Notes: generated by a model from the letters alone, not told the origin. A stretch of 64,000 bases of DNA from Chlorobiota bacterium (GCA_013151215.1 JAADIS010000118.1:1-64000), one strand, 5' to 3'. Numbered from the stretch's first letter, positions 24,014-32,576 are shown. Translations and numbers: made by a program.

Positions 24014-26256
24014 GATTCAACCTCCTCTATTGGTTTTTCTTTAATAAAAGTTACAAAATTTCCTCTCATTCCCGTACCGCCCATCATAGGGTCGATCATT
24101 ACATTTGTTATCAATTCCGAATCGCTGGCACCATGACCATAAGTACGTGTAAGTTTTTTATTGGTATGTCCGAAGCCATGCACCATATAAACGGAGTCCC
24201 AGCGTATCCTTTCGGTTACCCTAACTTTGACAGGGAATGTAGAAACAATACCGTCCTGATTTTGAAGCCAGACTTTCTGACCGTTTTTGATATCCCATAT
24301 ATCTGCCACCTTGGGGTTCACCCAAACGGAATTCGAATCCATTAAATCCCAAAGGTTGGGATTATTGGATGTTCTTGAGAATGTATGCATGGGAGCCCGA
24401 CCGTAAATAAGGCGATAAAAACCTTCTTCGGGTTGGGGGTGCTGAGTGAATTTAGGCATAGGGTCGAAACCGAGATCCTCGAACTCAAGCGAATACAGTT
24501 CAATTTTGCCTGTTGAGGTGTTGAACTCGTAATCCTCGCCATCCTGCAAATAAAGCCCGCCGGATTTTCTCGGGAATTTCTTGACCCCGAGTTTTTTCAT
24601 TTCATCCAAAGACGAACCGAGTTTATTAAGTTGCCATTCAAGGACTTCCTCGATGTCCTCATAGTTATAATATTCACTAAGTCCTAGGCGCTCACCTAAT
24701 TGTTTTGCGATCCACCAGGATGGTTTAGTTTCATATTTAGGCTTAAGAGCCGGGGCACGTAATGCAATACTTGGCTCGCGATGCGGAGCAGAACGGATAT
24801 AATCATATCTTTCAAGATAAGTACATTCGGGAAGGACAACATCGGCATAAGCCGTGATATCCATCGGCATGGTATCGACAACTGCTATAAAATCGACCGA
24901 TTGAGCCGCCATTTGGAAGAGTTCTTTATCCGGAATTGTCAACGGAAGGTTGGTTCCGGCAACTATCCAACTCTTTATTTGGTGTTTATAGTTAAACTCG
25001 GGTATCGATGCCCTTAAAAGCTCGGTAGTGATGCCCATTGCCGATAAAGGATATTTGCCATCCAGATTATCTTTCCAGTCCCATTTGTGATGGGGATATT
25101 CGGGTTGTGGGAATTTTGGCACTTTTACGGCTTCCTTGAAATAAAAACCTCCGCGGCGTCCCCAGGAACCTAGCAATGCATTCAAGATAGCAATTGCCCT
25201 CTCGCGTTGACTGTCGTCGCCGTACCAAACAACATGACGACCGGGATGAACAATTACCGAAGGTGAGGCAGCAGCCATCTCCCTTGCGGTTTTCCTGATC
25301 AAGTCAGGGTCGAGTGTAGTGATTCCATAGGCCCATTCAGGAGTCATATTTTTCACATGTTCCTTAAGTTGTTCGAAACCCATTGCATATTTTTCGATAT
25401 ATTCCTTATCATATAGGTTTTCATAAATTAGAACATGAATCCATGATAATAGCAATGCAATATCTGTTGAAGGTTTTATGGGCAACCAATATTTCGATTT
25501 GCTGGCAGCAGTGCTTAAACGGGGGTCAACAGTTATAATTGTCGCACCGCGGTCGATGGCTGTTGACATTTCCTGCACTTGGCCGTTATGCATGTTCTCC
25601 CCAATATGGGAACCAATCAACACGAGGCATTTAGTATCTCTTATGTCAGTAGGTTCGGGCGAGCCAATCCAGCTGCCGAAGGTTGCACCAAAGCCAACTT
25701 CGCGAGGTCCTCTGCATTGGGCCCATGCAGGCTCTCCCTCGTTTCCTGAGCCATAAGCATGAAACAAATGCTTGAAATGACTTCCGGGAGCACCATGATT
25801 GAAGAGCGCAAATGCCTCAGGGCCATGCTTTTCCCTTACTTCGGCCATTTTTGATGCAACTAAATCCAATGCCTCGTCCCATGAGGCTTTGCGAAATCGT
25901 TGCTTTCCATTAACAGTCTCCCTTATAAGAGGTGTTTTTAATCGATCTTCATCATTGTACATTCCAACACCGCCTGTACCCCTCGGACAAAGCCGGCCGT
26001 TGCAATGAGGATCGTTTTCATTTCCGATAATCTTGCGAATATTGCCTTTTTTATCGACATATGTCCATCCTGCACATTTCCAAAAGCAAACTTCGCAATA
26101 GGTTGAATGAGCTGTCATTTCTTCTTCGCTAACAGGCCCTTGGTCGTTTAAAGCATAAAGGCTATTTACCCCTTTCCAACTTAACGAACTAAGTCCTAAG
26201 GTAGCAGCTCCTGCCCCGGCAGCGGAGATTTTTATAAAATCCCTCCTAGTTTTCAT
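24010..26256 (-). CDS. Tat-exported Mo-bisMGD oxidoreductase, polysulfide/thiosulfate reductase catalytic subunit type
   Basis: 748 residues. The N terminus MKTRRDFIKISAAGAG is a twin-arginine signal, so the enzyme works in the periplasm. A [4Fe-4S] site follows (YCEVCFWKC ... RLCPRG, residues about 53-93), then the molybdopterin fold. The probable Mo ligand is the cysteine in WAQCRGPREVG, near residue 186. Together with the PsrB- and PsrC-type subunits, YeeE and rhodaneses, this points to reduction (or oxidation) of polysulfide, thiosulfate or tetrathionate; which one is not decidable from sequence. First gene of a seven-gene operon; a TATTTTTG box and a perfect TGAT-N4-ATCA palindrome lie upstream. 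Confidence 0.88.
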   Translation of the reverse strand: MKTRRDFIKISAAGAGAATLGLSSLSWKGVNSLYALNDQGPVSEEEMTAHSTYCEVCFWKCAGWTYVDKKGNIRKIIGNENDPHCNGRLCPRGTGGVGMYNDEDRLKTPLIRETVNGKQRFRKASWDEALDLVASKMAEVREKHGPEAFALFNHGAPGSHFKHLFHAYGSGNEGEPAWAQCRGPREVGFGATFGSWIGSPEPTDIRDTKCLVLIGSHIGENMHNGQVQEMSTAIDRGATIITVDPRLSTAASKSKYWLPIKPSTDIALLLSWIHVLIYENLYDKEYIEKYAMGFEQLKEHVKNMTPEWAYGITTLDPDLIRKTAREMAAASPSVIVHPGRHVVWYGDDSQRERAIAILNALLGSWGRRGGFYFKEAVKVPKFPQPEYPHHKWDWKDNLDGKYPLSAMGITTELLRASIPEFNYKHQIKSWIVAGTNLPLTIPDKELFQMAAQSVDFIAVVDTMPMDITAYADVVLPECTYLERYDYIRSAPHREPSIALRAPALKPKYETKPSWWIAKQLGERLGLSEYYNYEDIEEVLEWQLNKLGSSLDEMKKLGVKKFPRKSGGLYLQDGEDYEFNTSTGKIELYSLEFEDLGFDPMPKFTQHPQPEEGFYRLIYGRAPMHTFSRTSNNPNLWDLMDSNSVWVNPKVADIWDIKNGQKVWLQNQDGIVSTFPVKVRVTERIRWDSVYMVHGFGHTNKKLTRTYGHGASDSELITNVMIDPMMGGTGMRGNFVTFIKEKPIEEVES

Positions 26257-26323
26257 CTGTCTAAGTTTTATTATTACCTAAGTTCAATCGTATGAAACAA
26301 TGCTTATTAATCTTTGCATAGTT

Positions 26324-26331
26324 CAAAAATA
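26324..26331 (-). promoter_or_regulatory. TATTTTTG -7 box of the Mo-oxidoreductase operon
   Basis: Minus-strand match to TAnnTTTG, 67 bp before the start at 26256. With the palindrome about 75-90 bp further upstream, this would suit class I activation by a Crp/Fnr protein. Confidence 0.5.
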
Positions 26332-26398
26332 TATAAAGTCAAGACCACGTAATTACTAATTCACATATATATCTTCTTACATATTTAATTGCAAATTT

Positions 26399-26412
26399 AT
26401 GATATATATCAT
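26399..26412. promoter_or_regulatory. FNR/CRP-type operator palindrome
   Basis: ATGATATATATCAT, a perfect 14-bp palindrome containing TGAT-N4-ATCA, the core of FNR-type sites. It lies upstream of the Mo-oxidoreductase operon, and a Crp/Fnr regulator gene is 0.85 kb away. In AT-rich DNA such palindromes can be chance, so confidence is moderate. Confidence 0.5.
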
Positions 26413-26770
26413 TATATTGACTTCATGAAGGGCCACAACCTACTTTCACCTAAAGCATTGGATTTAAACTATTTACATTCTATATCAAGAAAGCAGAAAG
26501 CACTAAACTTACCGTAATTAACTGATTCTTTGTTAATTACAATCGTTATTTAAAAGGGGAATAAATTAGGTCTGCTTAGAGGAAATCAAGTATACAACCC
26601 TGATTATCAGATACTTTAATCTTATCTAAACCTTTTATAAATTATAATCCGAGAAAATTAGACTAGTTTATTGAAGATTGACAAATAGACAAAACTTTTT
26701 TAAGATCAGTATATTAACACTGATTTTTAAGGAAATAATATTGTAATTTACTACGAGATAGCCAAGCAAA

Positions 26771-26986
26771 TCAATGTGATGCTTTGTAACAGTTATTATA
26801 CATGCAGTATCCAAATGCTGTTGCCCCTAGTACCACTAAAGCGATCACTATTTTGTGATAAATGAAATTAGACATCCCGGCACAACATCCGAAGAAACTT
26901 GCTATGACAATAAACAAATAAGTAATAAACCCAACAATGGCAAATGACAGGGCTGCGTTAACGAATAATTTTAGACTTAATTTCAT
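26771..26986 (-). CDS. Small two-helix membrane protein with a CC motif
   Basis: 71 residues. Two membrane segments (about 9-30 and 43-62) flank a short loop containing FFGCCAGMS; two more cysteines (GYCMYNNC) lie at the end of the second helix. Family not recognised. It has its own TATATTTG box and stands between the Mo-oxidoreductase operon and a divergent Crp/Fnr regulator. Position and the four cysteines suggest a role with reduced sulfur or as a redox-linked membrane factor, but that is only a guess. Confidence 0.6.
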   Translation of the reverse strand: MKLSLKLFVNAALSFAIVGFITYLFIVIASFFGCCAGMSNFIYHKIVIALVVLGATAFGYCMYNNCYKASH

Positions 26987-27022
26987 GACTTTATATTTAA
27001 ATTATTTATTTTCTTTATATTA

Positions 27023-27030
27023 CAAATATA
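27023..27030 (-). promoter_or_regulatory. TATATTTG -7 box for the 71-codon membrane protein gene
   Basis: Minus-strand TAnnTTTG match, 37 bp before the start at 26986. Confidence 0.5.
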
Positions 27031-27196
27031 ATACAGCCAAACACATAATAACTACATATCTATATGATTAACAACATGTTGTGATGTGTTATTTTTTTCT
27101 ATCCCATGTGTTTTTTGTTATAATTACAAGTAGTTTTCATTATATAATTGTAAATCATTTGTTTCATGCACATATGCTATATATTTACATATTAAG

Positions 27197-27208
27197 TGAT
27201 GCATATCA
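27197..27208. promoter_or_regulatory. FNR-type half-site pair TGAT-N4-ATCA before the first Crp/Fnr gene
   Basis: TGATGCATATCA, centred about 51 bp before ATG 27254, has the same TGAT-N4-ATCA core as the palindrome upstream of the Mo-oxidoreductase operon. Suggests autoregulation or cross-regulation by one of the three Crp/Fnr proteins. Confidence 0.45.
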
Positions 27209-27241
27209 CATATTTGGATCGAATCAACTAAGGTTTTAACT

Positions 27242-27249
27242 TATCTTTG
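27242..27249 (+). promoter_or_regulatory. TATCTTTG -7 box of the first Crp/Fnr gene
   Basis: Perfect TAnnTTTG ending 4 bp before ATG 27254; transcription would start at the initiation codon, so the mRNA is probably leaderless. Confidence 0.55.
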
Positions 27250-27253
27250 TAAT

Positions 27254-27931
27254 ATGAAAGATTGTATCGATTGTGCGATAAGGTCGAGGGCAGTTCAAAC
27301 CCTAACACCTGAAGAATTTAATATTCACAGGGAAAACTGTGCTGAACTTGAATTAGAGGCTGGGGAGAGTATTTTCAAGGAAGGCCAATTATCATCACAT
27401 ATTGCTTACTTAAAATCAGGACTGGCAAAGATTCACAAAAAAGGCATAAAGGGAACCGATCAAATACTTAAAATTGTTAAACCCTCACATTATATTGGTT
27501 TACAAACCATTTTACTAAACAAGGTTCATCAATACTCATCATCAGTTATTGAAAAATCAGTTGTCTGTTATGTTGACATACATTCATTTAAAGATTTGAT
27601 AACGCGAAACGCTAATTTTGCCAATGAGCTCATATTGCATATGTGCGAAGATGAAATGTCATATTTCAACAGGTTTGTTAATGTTCACCAAAAGCAAATA
27701 AACGGAAGGTTGGCTGATTCCATTTTGTTTTTCTTTGATGAAATAGCTCATTCGAATAAATTTGTGATACCTTTATCAAGAGCGGATATTGCAGCATTAA
27801 TTTGCTCCACACGTGAAAGCGTGATAAGATCCTTAAAAGATCTAATCGATATGGGAGCCATTAAAGTTCAGGGCAAGCATTTTGAGGTTATTAACAAGGA
27901 ACTACTGATATCGATCAGCAATAAAGGCTGA
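27254..27931 (+). CDS. Crp/Fnr-family transcription regulator (copy 1)
   Basis: 225 residues: a cyclic-nucleotide-fold sensor domain (about 20-140) and a winged-helix domain whose recognition helix reads STRESVIRSLKDL, with the family's conserved E and R contacts. Cysteines at positions 4 and 7 (CIDC), another near 29 and one in the sensor domain could ligate a cluster, but their spacing is not that of E. coli FNR. It is divergent from the Mo-oxidoreductase operon, where TGAT-N4-ATCA sites occur. Likely a redox or sulfur-responsive switch; the signal is unknown. Confidence 0.85.
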   Translation: MKDCIDCAIRSRAVQTLTPEEFNIHRENCAELELEAGESIFKEGQLSSHIAYLKSGLAKIHKKGIKGTDQILKIVKPSHYIGLQTILLNKVHQYSSSVIEKSVVCYVDIHSFKDLITRNANFANELILHMCEDEMSYFNRFVNVHQKQINGRLADSILFFFDEIAHSNKFVIPLSRADIAALICSTRESVIRSLKDLIDMGAIKVQGKHFEVINKELLISISNKG

Positions 27932-28098
27932 AGCAAGCATAATATTTTCATGAAACAAAAATAAACATAGACTTAATTATAGCCCATGTTTATTTATAGT
28001 TTGGTGTAATGCCACTGATTGATAAAGAGTACTAAAAATCGAAAAAAAGGATGTTGAAAAATTTTAAAAGTAAACTTGCAAATGGAAAGAATTTATGG

Positions 28099-28106
28099 TA
28101 ATTTTG
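28099..28106 (+). promoter_or_regulatory. TAATTTTG -7 box for the methyltransferase gene
   Basis: TAnnTTTG match 29 bp before ATG 28135; the methylase has its own promoter, independent of the controller gene. Confidence 0.5.
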
Positions 28107-28134
28107 TTGCTTATAATCTACAAATAATTATTAA

Positions 28135-30027
28135 ATGATAATTAAAGGACTAATTGATGATTTATTAAAAAATTACAACGTTGATGTTGTAGAGAAACAT
28201 CTTGTTTATGTATTTATAGAGAACAATAAATTAAATATTCAAAACAGTCCAATTATTGTAGAATTGCTAAATGATTTTAGTCTTCAGACTGAAGTGTATT
28301 TTAAATTATCATCTCATAATATTGTAGATTTAAAAATATTAGAAAACTACTTGGAACTTCTTATCCCGAAAAATGATAGAAAAGTAAATGGAGCGTTTTT
28401 TACTCCTACTTATGTAGTTGACTATATAGTCAGAGAAGTTTCTCCTAAAAATAATGATAAATGTTTAGACCCAAGTTGTGGTTGTGGCGCTTTTTTAATT
28501 GGGTTGGTAGATTATTACAAAAAAACATTTAGTAAAAGTATTAAGGAAATAATTCAAGAAAATATTTTCGGGTCTGATATTTTGGATTATAATTTAAAGC
28601 GTTCAAAAATTATTTTATCACTTTTAGGATTATTAAATAATGAAGTAATTGAAGAAACAGATTTTAATCTTTATCATCAAGATAGTTTAAAGGCGAATTG
28701 GAAAAACACCTTTGAAATAGTTGTAGGCAATCCACCTTATGTAAAATATCAAGATTTAAGCGATGAAAACAGATTATCCTTAATTAACAATTGGAAAACT
28801 ATTGAAAATGGAACTTTTAATTTATATTTTAACTTATATTTTGCTTTTTTTGAATTAGGGCATAAACTTTTGTCACCTAATGGGAAATTAGGATATATTA
28901 CTCCAAACAATTACTTTACTTCTTTAGCAGGATTATCGTTACGTCAATACTTTCTGCAAACCAAGTGTTTAACGAGAATTGTTGATTTTCGACACAAAAA
29001 AGTGTTTGATGCTCAAACATATACTGCAATTACTTTTGCAAATAATAAAACCAACGATTCTATATTGTTTGACAAGATCGGAGATAATCAAACCTGCAAC
29101 GATTTTTTAAATTCAGCAAATGGGTCAGCAAATTATTTGAAAAACTTAAATGTAAAAAAGTGGCGATTATTAAAAACTACTGAACAGGAGAATATTAAAA
29201 TAATTGAGAATATTGGGACCCCAATAAAACAATTATTCAATATTGCTGTTGGAATTGCAACTTTAAAAGATGAAGTATTTTTTGTGGATTCTGGCAATGA
29301 AAAGAATGGTTATTTTACAAAGTCAACTGATAATGGAGTCTTTTTAATTGAAAGGGAAATTACAAAACCTGTTTATAAAATATCACAATTCAAAAACCAA
29401 AATGATATTGAAAGCAATACGTTAAGAATTATTACTCCGTATCACGCTGATTCTAAAACAGCAACCCCAATTTCAGAGAATGAATTTAAATTAAAATATC
29501 CTTTGTGCTTCGAGTACTTACTTTCAGAAAGAGAAAAATTAGAAAGTAGAGACAAAGGGAAACGTAATTATTCTCCCTTTTACGTTTGGGGGAGAACACA
29601 AGGTATTACACGTTTTGGAAGAAAATTATTAAATCCTACATTTAGTAAGCACCCAAGATTCTTATTCGTTCCGGAAGAAGATGCTTATTACACTAATGGT
29701 TATGGAATTTATTTTGACAGAGACCATACAAATAAAGCATCTTTATTTGAAGATTTTACACACGAGATGTCAAAGGAAGAAAATATACTGATTGTTCAAA
29801 AAATCTTGAATTCAATAATAATGGATTATTATATTAGCATTACAAGTGTTTCGATTCAAGGTGGATTTCCTTGCTATCAAAAAAACTTCATTGAAAAATT
29901 CACAATACCAAATTTTTCAAAAGAAGAAATTGAGTTATTGAAAAATATGTCTGATAAAACTGAAATTGATGAGTTTCTCATTGATAAATATCAACTTAAT
30001 ATTCCTGTTCCAAACCTTTTATTATAA
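28135..30027 (+). CDS. Type II adenine-N6 DNA methyltransferase (TaqI/Eco57I-like)
   Basis: 630 residues. Motif X (GAFFTPTYVVDYIV) comes first, near residue 90, then the SAM-binding motif I (DPSCGCGAFLI, about 115) and the catalytic motif IV NPPYVKYQ (about 200), the order of gamma-class adenine methylases. The C-terminal half is the target-recognition region. It pairs with the convergent nuclease gene whose 3' end it overlaps by 37 bp. Base composition is visibly more AT-rich than the neighbours and codon use differs, which points to horizontal gain. Protects the host from the partner nuclease; recognition sequence unknown. Confidence 0.85.
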   Translation: MIIKGLIDDLLKNYNVDVVEKHLVYVFIENNKLNIQNSPIIVELLNDFSLQTEVYFKLSSHNIVDLKILENYLELLIPKNDRKVNGAFFTPTYVVDYIVREVSPKNNDKCLDPSCGCGAFLIGLVDYYKKTFSKSIKEIIQENIFGSDILDYNLKRSKIILSLLGLLNNEVIEETDFNLYHQDSLKANWKNTFEIVVGNPPYVKYQDLSDENRLSLINNWKTIENGTFNLYFNLYFAFFELGHKLLSPNGKLGYITPNNYFTSLAGLSLRQYFLQTKCLTRIVDFRHKKVFDAQTYTAITFANNKTNDSILFDKIGDNQTCNDFLNSANGSANYLKNLNVKKWRLLKTTEQENIKIIENIGTPIKQLFNIAVGIATLKDEVFFVDSGNEKNGYFTKSTDNGVFLIEREITKPVYKISQFKNQNDIESNTLRIITPYHADSKTATPISENEFKLKYPLCFEYLLSEREKLESRDKGKRNYSPFYVWGRTQGITRFGRKLLNPTFSKHPRFLFVPEEDAYYTNGYGIYFDRDHTNKASLFEDFTHEMSKEENILIVQKILNSIIMDYYISITSVSIQGGFPCYQKNFIEKFTIPNFSKEEIELLKNMSDKTEIDEFLIDKYQLNIPVPNLLL

Positions 30028-30824
30028 ACTTCAATTAATCTGTCCACAAAACCATCATAACTTAAGTTTGTCATATCAGCGGTCGAATTGGCAGGTAATA
30101 TGCCATCTTCATTTAATTCAGCATTACTCCTATAAATCTTTACTGGTGTTTGAGAAAAATCTGCCAATATTAGTGCAACTCTCTCATACTTGAAATCATC
30201 ATCTCTTTGGCTACTTCTCATATTCAAGGCAGCAAAACCTTTAATATATCTTTCAATATATCTACCAACTGAATCCGTATGTGGTTTGTATGCTACATTG
30301 CTTAAACCAACTTCCCTCGAATCCAATTCTCTAACAGAAAGCAAATATACTTCGCCCAAAACCATTTTAGGAAGTCTTCTGTGTAAATTTAAAGGTTCTG
30401 CATAAGTTCTTTCATACATAGTATCAATATTATTACCAATACTACTTAATTGACTTCTAACATTTACTGACAAAATATGCTCTGTAAACAGTTCGCCATA
30501 AGGTTCGGTAACTCCAGTAGCGTATAAACCGTTAAAATTTATTGGCTCAACAATTTCAGGCTTGTTGTTTGGAAAAACACAAATATCTTGTTTCTTAAAT
30601 TTCAAAAAACCTGCTAAAGTTTTTTCCCCATTAGATTGACCTAATGGTGGATGAATTAAACTGGCATTTACATTATTCTGGATAAGTGAGGTTTTAACCA
30701 CTTCATGCAACATATTAATAACACCTTGAGACCTTATTACAGATGTTTTTCCCGCAGTGCCATTATTTGTAATAGCAGTCTCTACGGTCGTTTTAATATT
30801 ATTTACGCAATCTTGTAGTATCAT
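29991..30824 (-). CDS. Probable type II restriction endonuclease, family not recognised
   Basis: 277 residues with no motif that I can name with certainty. The assignment rests on context: it is translated from the ATGA overlap with a controller-type HTH gene and ends inside the methylase gene. The segment HPPLGQSNGEKTLAGFLKFK and the acidic and basic residues after it (KKQDICVF, EPYGELFTEH) could form a PD-(D/E)xK-type site, but this is not clear. It cleaves DNA unmodified by the partner methylase if the assignment is right. Composition matches the methylase, not the sulfur genes. Confidence 0.65.
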   Translation of the reverse strand: MILQDCVNNIKTTVETAITNNGTAGKTSVIRSQGVINMLHEVVKTSLIQNNVNASLIHPPLGQSNGEKTLAGFLKFKKQDICVFPNNKPEIVEPINFNGLYATGVTEPYGELFTEHILSVNVRSQLSSIGNNIDTMYERTYAEPLNLHRRLPKMVLGEVYLLSVRELDSREVGLSNVAYKPHTDSVGRYIERYIKGFAALNMRSSQRDDDFKYERVALILADFSQTPVKIYRSNAELNEDGILPANSTADMTNLSYDGFVDRLIEVYNKRFGTGILS

Positions 30825-31039
30825 TTAAATATCCAAGAATTAAAAAATGTAGTTAAGTTTTCCCCCAATGCTAAGGCAATTTTTTCAATGTTTACTATGG
30901 AAATGTTTCTTTGACCATTCTCAACACTTGCAATATAACTTCTATCTAGGTCGGCAGAATACGCTAAATCCTTTTGAGACAATTTATTTTGCTCTCTTAA
31001 TTCCTTAATTCGTGCTCCAATTTTAGACTTAATTTCCAT
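30821..31039 (-). CDS. Controller (C) protein, XRE-type helix-turn-helix
   Basis: 72 residues, one HTH domain (LSQKDLAYSADLDRSYIAS as recognition region). Size and position match C proteins of restriction-modification systems, which delay nuclease expression after entry by binding C-boxes in their own promoter. Two such boxes lie 23-45 bp upstream. The stop overlaps the nuclease start (ATGA), so controller and nuclease are one operon. Confidence 0.85.
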   Translation of the reverse strand: MEIKSKIGARIKELREQNKLSQKDLAYSADLDRSYIASVENGQRNISIVNIEKIALALGENLTTFFNSWIFK

Positions 31040-31061
31040 TTTGCAAAGATTAGTATTTGTG

Positions 31062-31084
31062 GACTATAAGCCAAAGACTATAAG
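31062..31084 (-). promoter_or_regulatory. Two C-box operators of the controller gene
   Basis: The plus strand shows GACTATAAG twice (31062-31070 and 31076-31084, 14 bp apart). On the minus strand they read ACTTATAGTC and GCTTATAGTC, close to the C-box consensus GACTnnnAGTC known from controlled R-M systems. The location upstream of the C gene supports autoregulation. Confidence 0.7.
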
Positions 31085-31135
31085 TAACAATGGGGTTTAT
31101 TATCATTATAACATTAAATATTTTTGTAAATTTGT

Positions 31136-31156
31136 GTATTCTAAGTCATAGAATAC
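31136..31156. other. Perfect 8-bp inverted repeat at the right edge of the R-M cassette
   Basis: GTATTCTA-AGTCA-TAGAATAC. It lies between the R-M genes and the rhodanese lipoprotein gene. There is no T run, so it is not a normal terminator; it might be an operator or a junction mark. Confidence 0.45.
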
Positions 31157-31177
31157 GCATAGCCAAACCGGTAGTGA

Positions 31178-31696
31178 TTAGCACCCACCTACATCAGCCT
31201 CGGCATTATGTGGGTTTTGGTCGAGGTTTTTTTCATATTGCGATGGATATGTAAGTTCCCATTTTTTCCAGCCACCTATAAGGTATCTCACATTGGAATA
31301 ACCAAGTTTTTGAAGTGATTCGGCAGCTAGGATACTCCTCTTACCTTTTTTGCAATAAACAATTATTTGGTCTTCTTTAAAAGGTTTGTAAAGCATTGCG
31401 GCTTCCCAAAATGCATCGCTGCCAATTTTAAACTCGAGCACGCCACGAGGAATATTCAATGCTCCGGGTATATATCCTGCATTAAATTCGGTAGATTCCC
31501 TCACATCTATCAACATAATCATTTCCCCGCTATCGATTTTTTGCATCAATTGCCCGGCACTTATGGCGCTTGTGCCTGGGGCAACAGCATCGACCATCGC
31601 ATTTATATCAGGATATACCTTATTGTTTGAGCACGAAGCAAGAGTAAATAATGCAATAAGCAGCATGATTTTACCCAGCATCAGAATTTTTTTCAT
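31178..31696 (-). CDS. Rhodanese-domain lipoprotein with active-site Cys and C-terminal -GGC
   Basis: 172 residues. A lipoprotein signal with lipobox LASC (Cys about residue 22), then one rhodanese domain with IDVRESTEFNAGYIPG and the active loop YCKKGKRS, so the sulfurtransferase site is complete. A short Asn/Asp-rich tail ends NAEADVGGC. It follows the cytochrome b gene by 4 bp and is the last gene of the octahaem cytochrome operon. It would sit in the periplasm or on the membrane face and could move sulfane sulfur to or from the cytochrome's substrate. The -GGC end is shared with three other rhodaneses here (see finding). Confidence 0.85.
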   Translation of the reverse strand: MKKILMLGKIMLLIALFTLASCSNNKVYPDINAMVDAVAPGTSAISAGQLMQKIDSGEMIMLIDVRESTEFNAGYIPGALNIPRGVLEFKIGSDAFWEAAMLYKPFKEDQIIVYCKKGKRSILAAESLQKLGYSNVRYLIGGWKKWELTYPSQYEKNLDQNPHNAEADVGGC

Positions 31697-31700
31697 AACG

Positions 31701-32483
31701 CTATTTTTTATGTTTTTTTTGATGTTGACCTTTTAATTTTTCTTCATTTACTTTATCCTCTGTTTCTTTCATTGCTTGCACAACGAGTTTTTTAAGATCC
31801 TCATGTTCTTTTACGTCATCATGCAACACTTTGATCTTCATGCCTGTTTCTTCGATTGCTTCTTCAACAAGTTCTTTAACATCATCATCGTCAACAGTTT
31901 CCCAGCCTGTTATCATTGCAGTTAAGTTTGATGTAAGTGTTCTGCCGGTAGTTATTAAATATAGGTGAACGATTAAAAATGTGAGCAATAAATAAGCCCC
32001 TAAAGTATGAAGCCATGCTATCCAGTCGAGATTTTCAATTTCAAATTTCAGAAACGCTTCATTAAAATACATATAAAGCAATCCGCTAAAAAGCATTAAA
32101 GGGATTATAAGTACTTTGAGCGCAAAATATGTTATCCGCTGCAGCGGATTTAATTTACTTAAAGTACGTTTTTTTACTGGGTGGGGGGCATTGTTAAAAA
32201 TTCCTATTAAATAATAATCGAGCTGAGCCCTCATATTTTTTAATGTTGGCATATATTGTTGCCATTCATCAGTAGTTACATGCCAAAAAATCGCAAAAAC
32301 TATCAGTATCAAGAATGCCCAGGCAGCAATATTGTGAATTCGTACCGAAGATTCATATCCTAACCAATTGGTTGTTCCATGAATTTCAAAACCTGTAAAA
32401 ATAAGCGTTAATATCAGCAAGGTTTGAGACCAGTGCCAAAACCTCTCGAATTTCTTATATAAATAAACCTTTTTCATATTCAT
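31701..32483 (-). CDS. Cytochrome b subunit (b561/PhsC-like), quinone-linked
   Basis: 260 residues. Four membrane helices (about 18-38, 48-68, 120-140, 155-175) with histidines placed as b-haem ligands (FWHW, RIHN, FWHV, WLHTLG, VHLY). This is the fold of di-haem b subunits of formate dehydrogenase and thiosulfate reductase. The C-terminal third is a charged coiled tail rich in Lys and Glu. Lying between the octahaem cytochrome and the rhodanese lipoprotein, it probably exchanges electrons between menaquinone and the periplasmic cytochrome. Confidence 0.82.
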   Translation of the reverse strand: MNMKKVYLYKKFERFWHWSQTLLILTLIFTGFEIHGTTNWLGYESSVRIHNIAAWAFLILIVFAIFWHVTTDEWQQYMPTLKNMRAQLDYYLIGIFNNAPHPVKKRTLSKLNPLQRITYFALKVLIIPLMLFSGLLYMYFNEAFLKFEIENLDWIAWLHTLGAYLLLTFLIVHLYLITTGRTLTSNLTAMITGWETVDDDDVKELVEEAIEETGMKIKVLHDDVKEHEDLKKLVVQAMKETEDKVNEEKLKGQHQKKHKK

Positions 32484-32576
32484 ATTATTAAAAATTATTT
32501 TTTATTGTTTATTTCTTTTATCATCGCAACAATTGTTAGTACAACATTCCTATTTAGACATCAAATCCATTCATCG

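Larger units (their letters stand above)
26257..26770. other. AT-rich intergenic region upstream of the Mo-oxidoreductase operon
   Basis: 514 bp with no gene. It contains the minus-strand promoter box and the FNR-like palindrome listed separately, and a weak hairpin ATCAGT/ACTGAT near 26706-26726 that may end transcription of the 71-codon gene. Nothing else recognised. Confidence 0.6.

Noticed and set aside
28000-31200. Insertion sequence or integrase carrying the R-M cassette
   Set aside because: No transposase, integrase or terminal repeats found at the edges; only a small inverted repeat at 31136.
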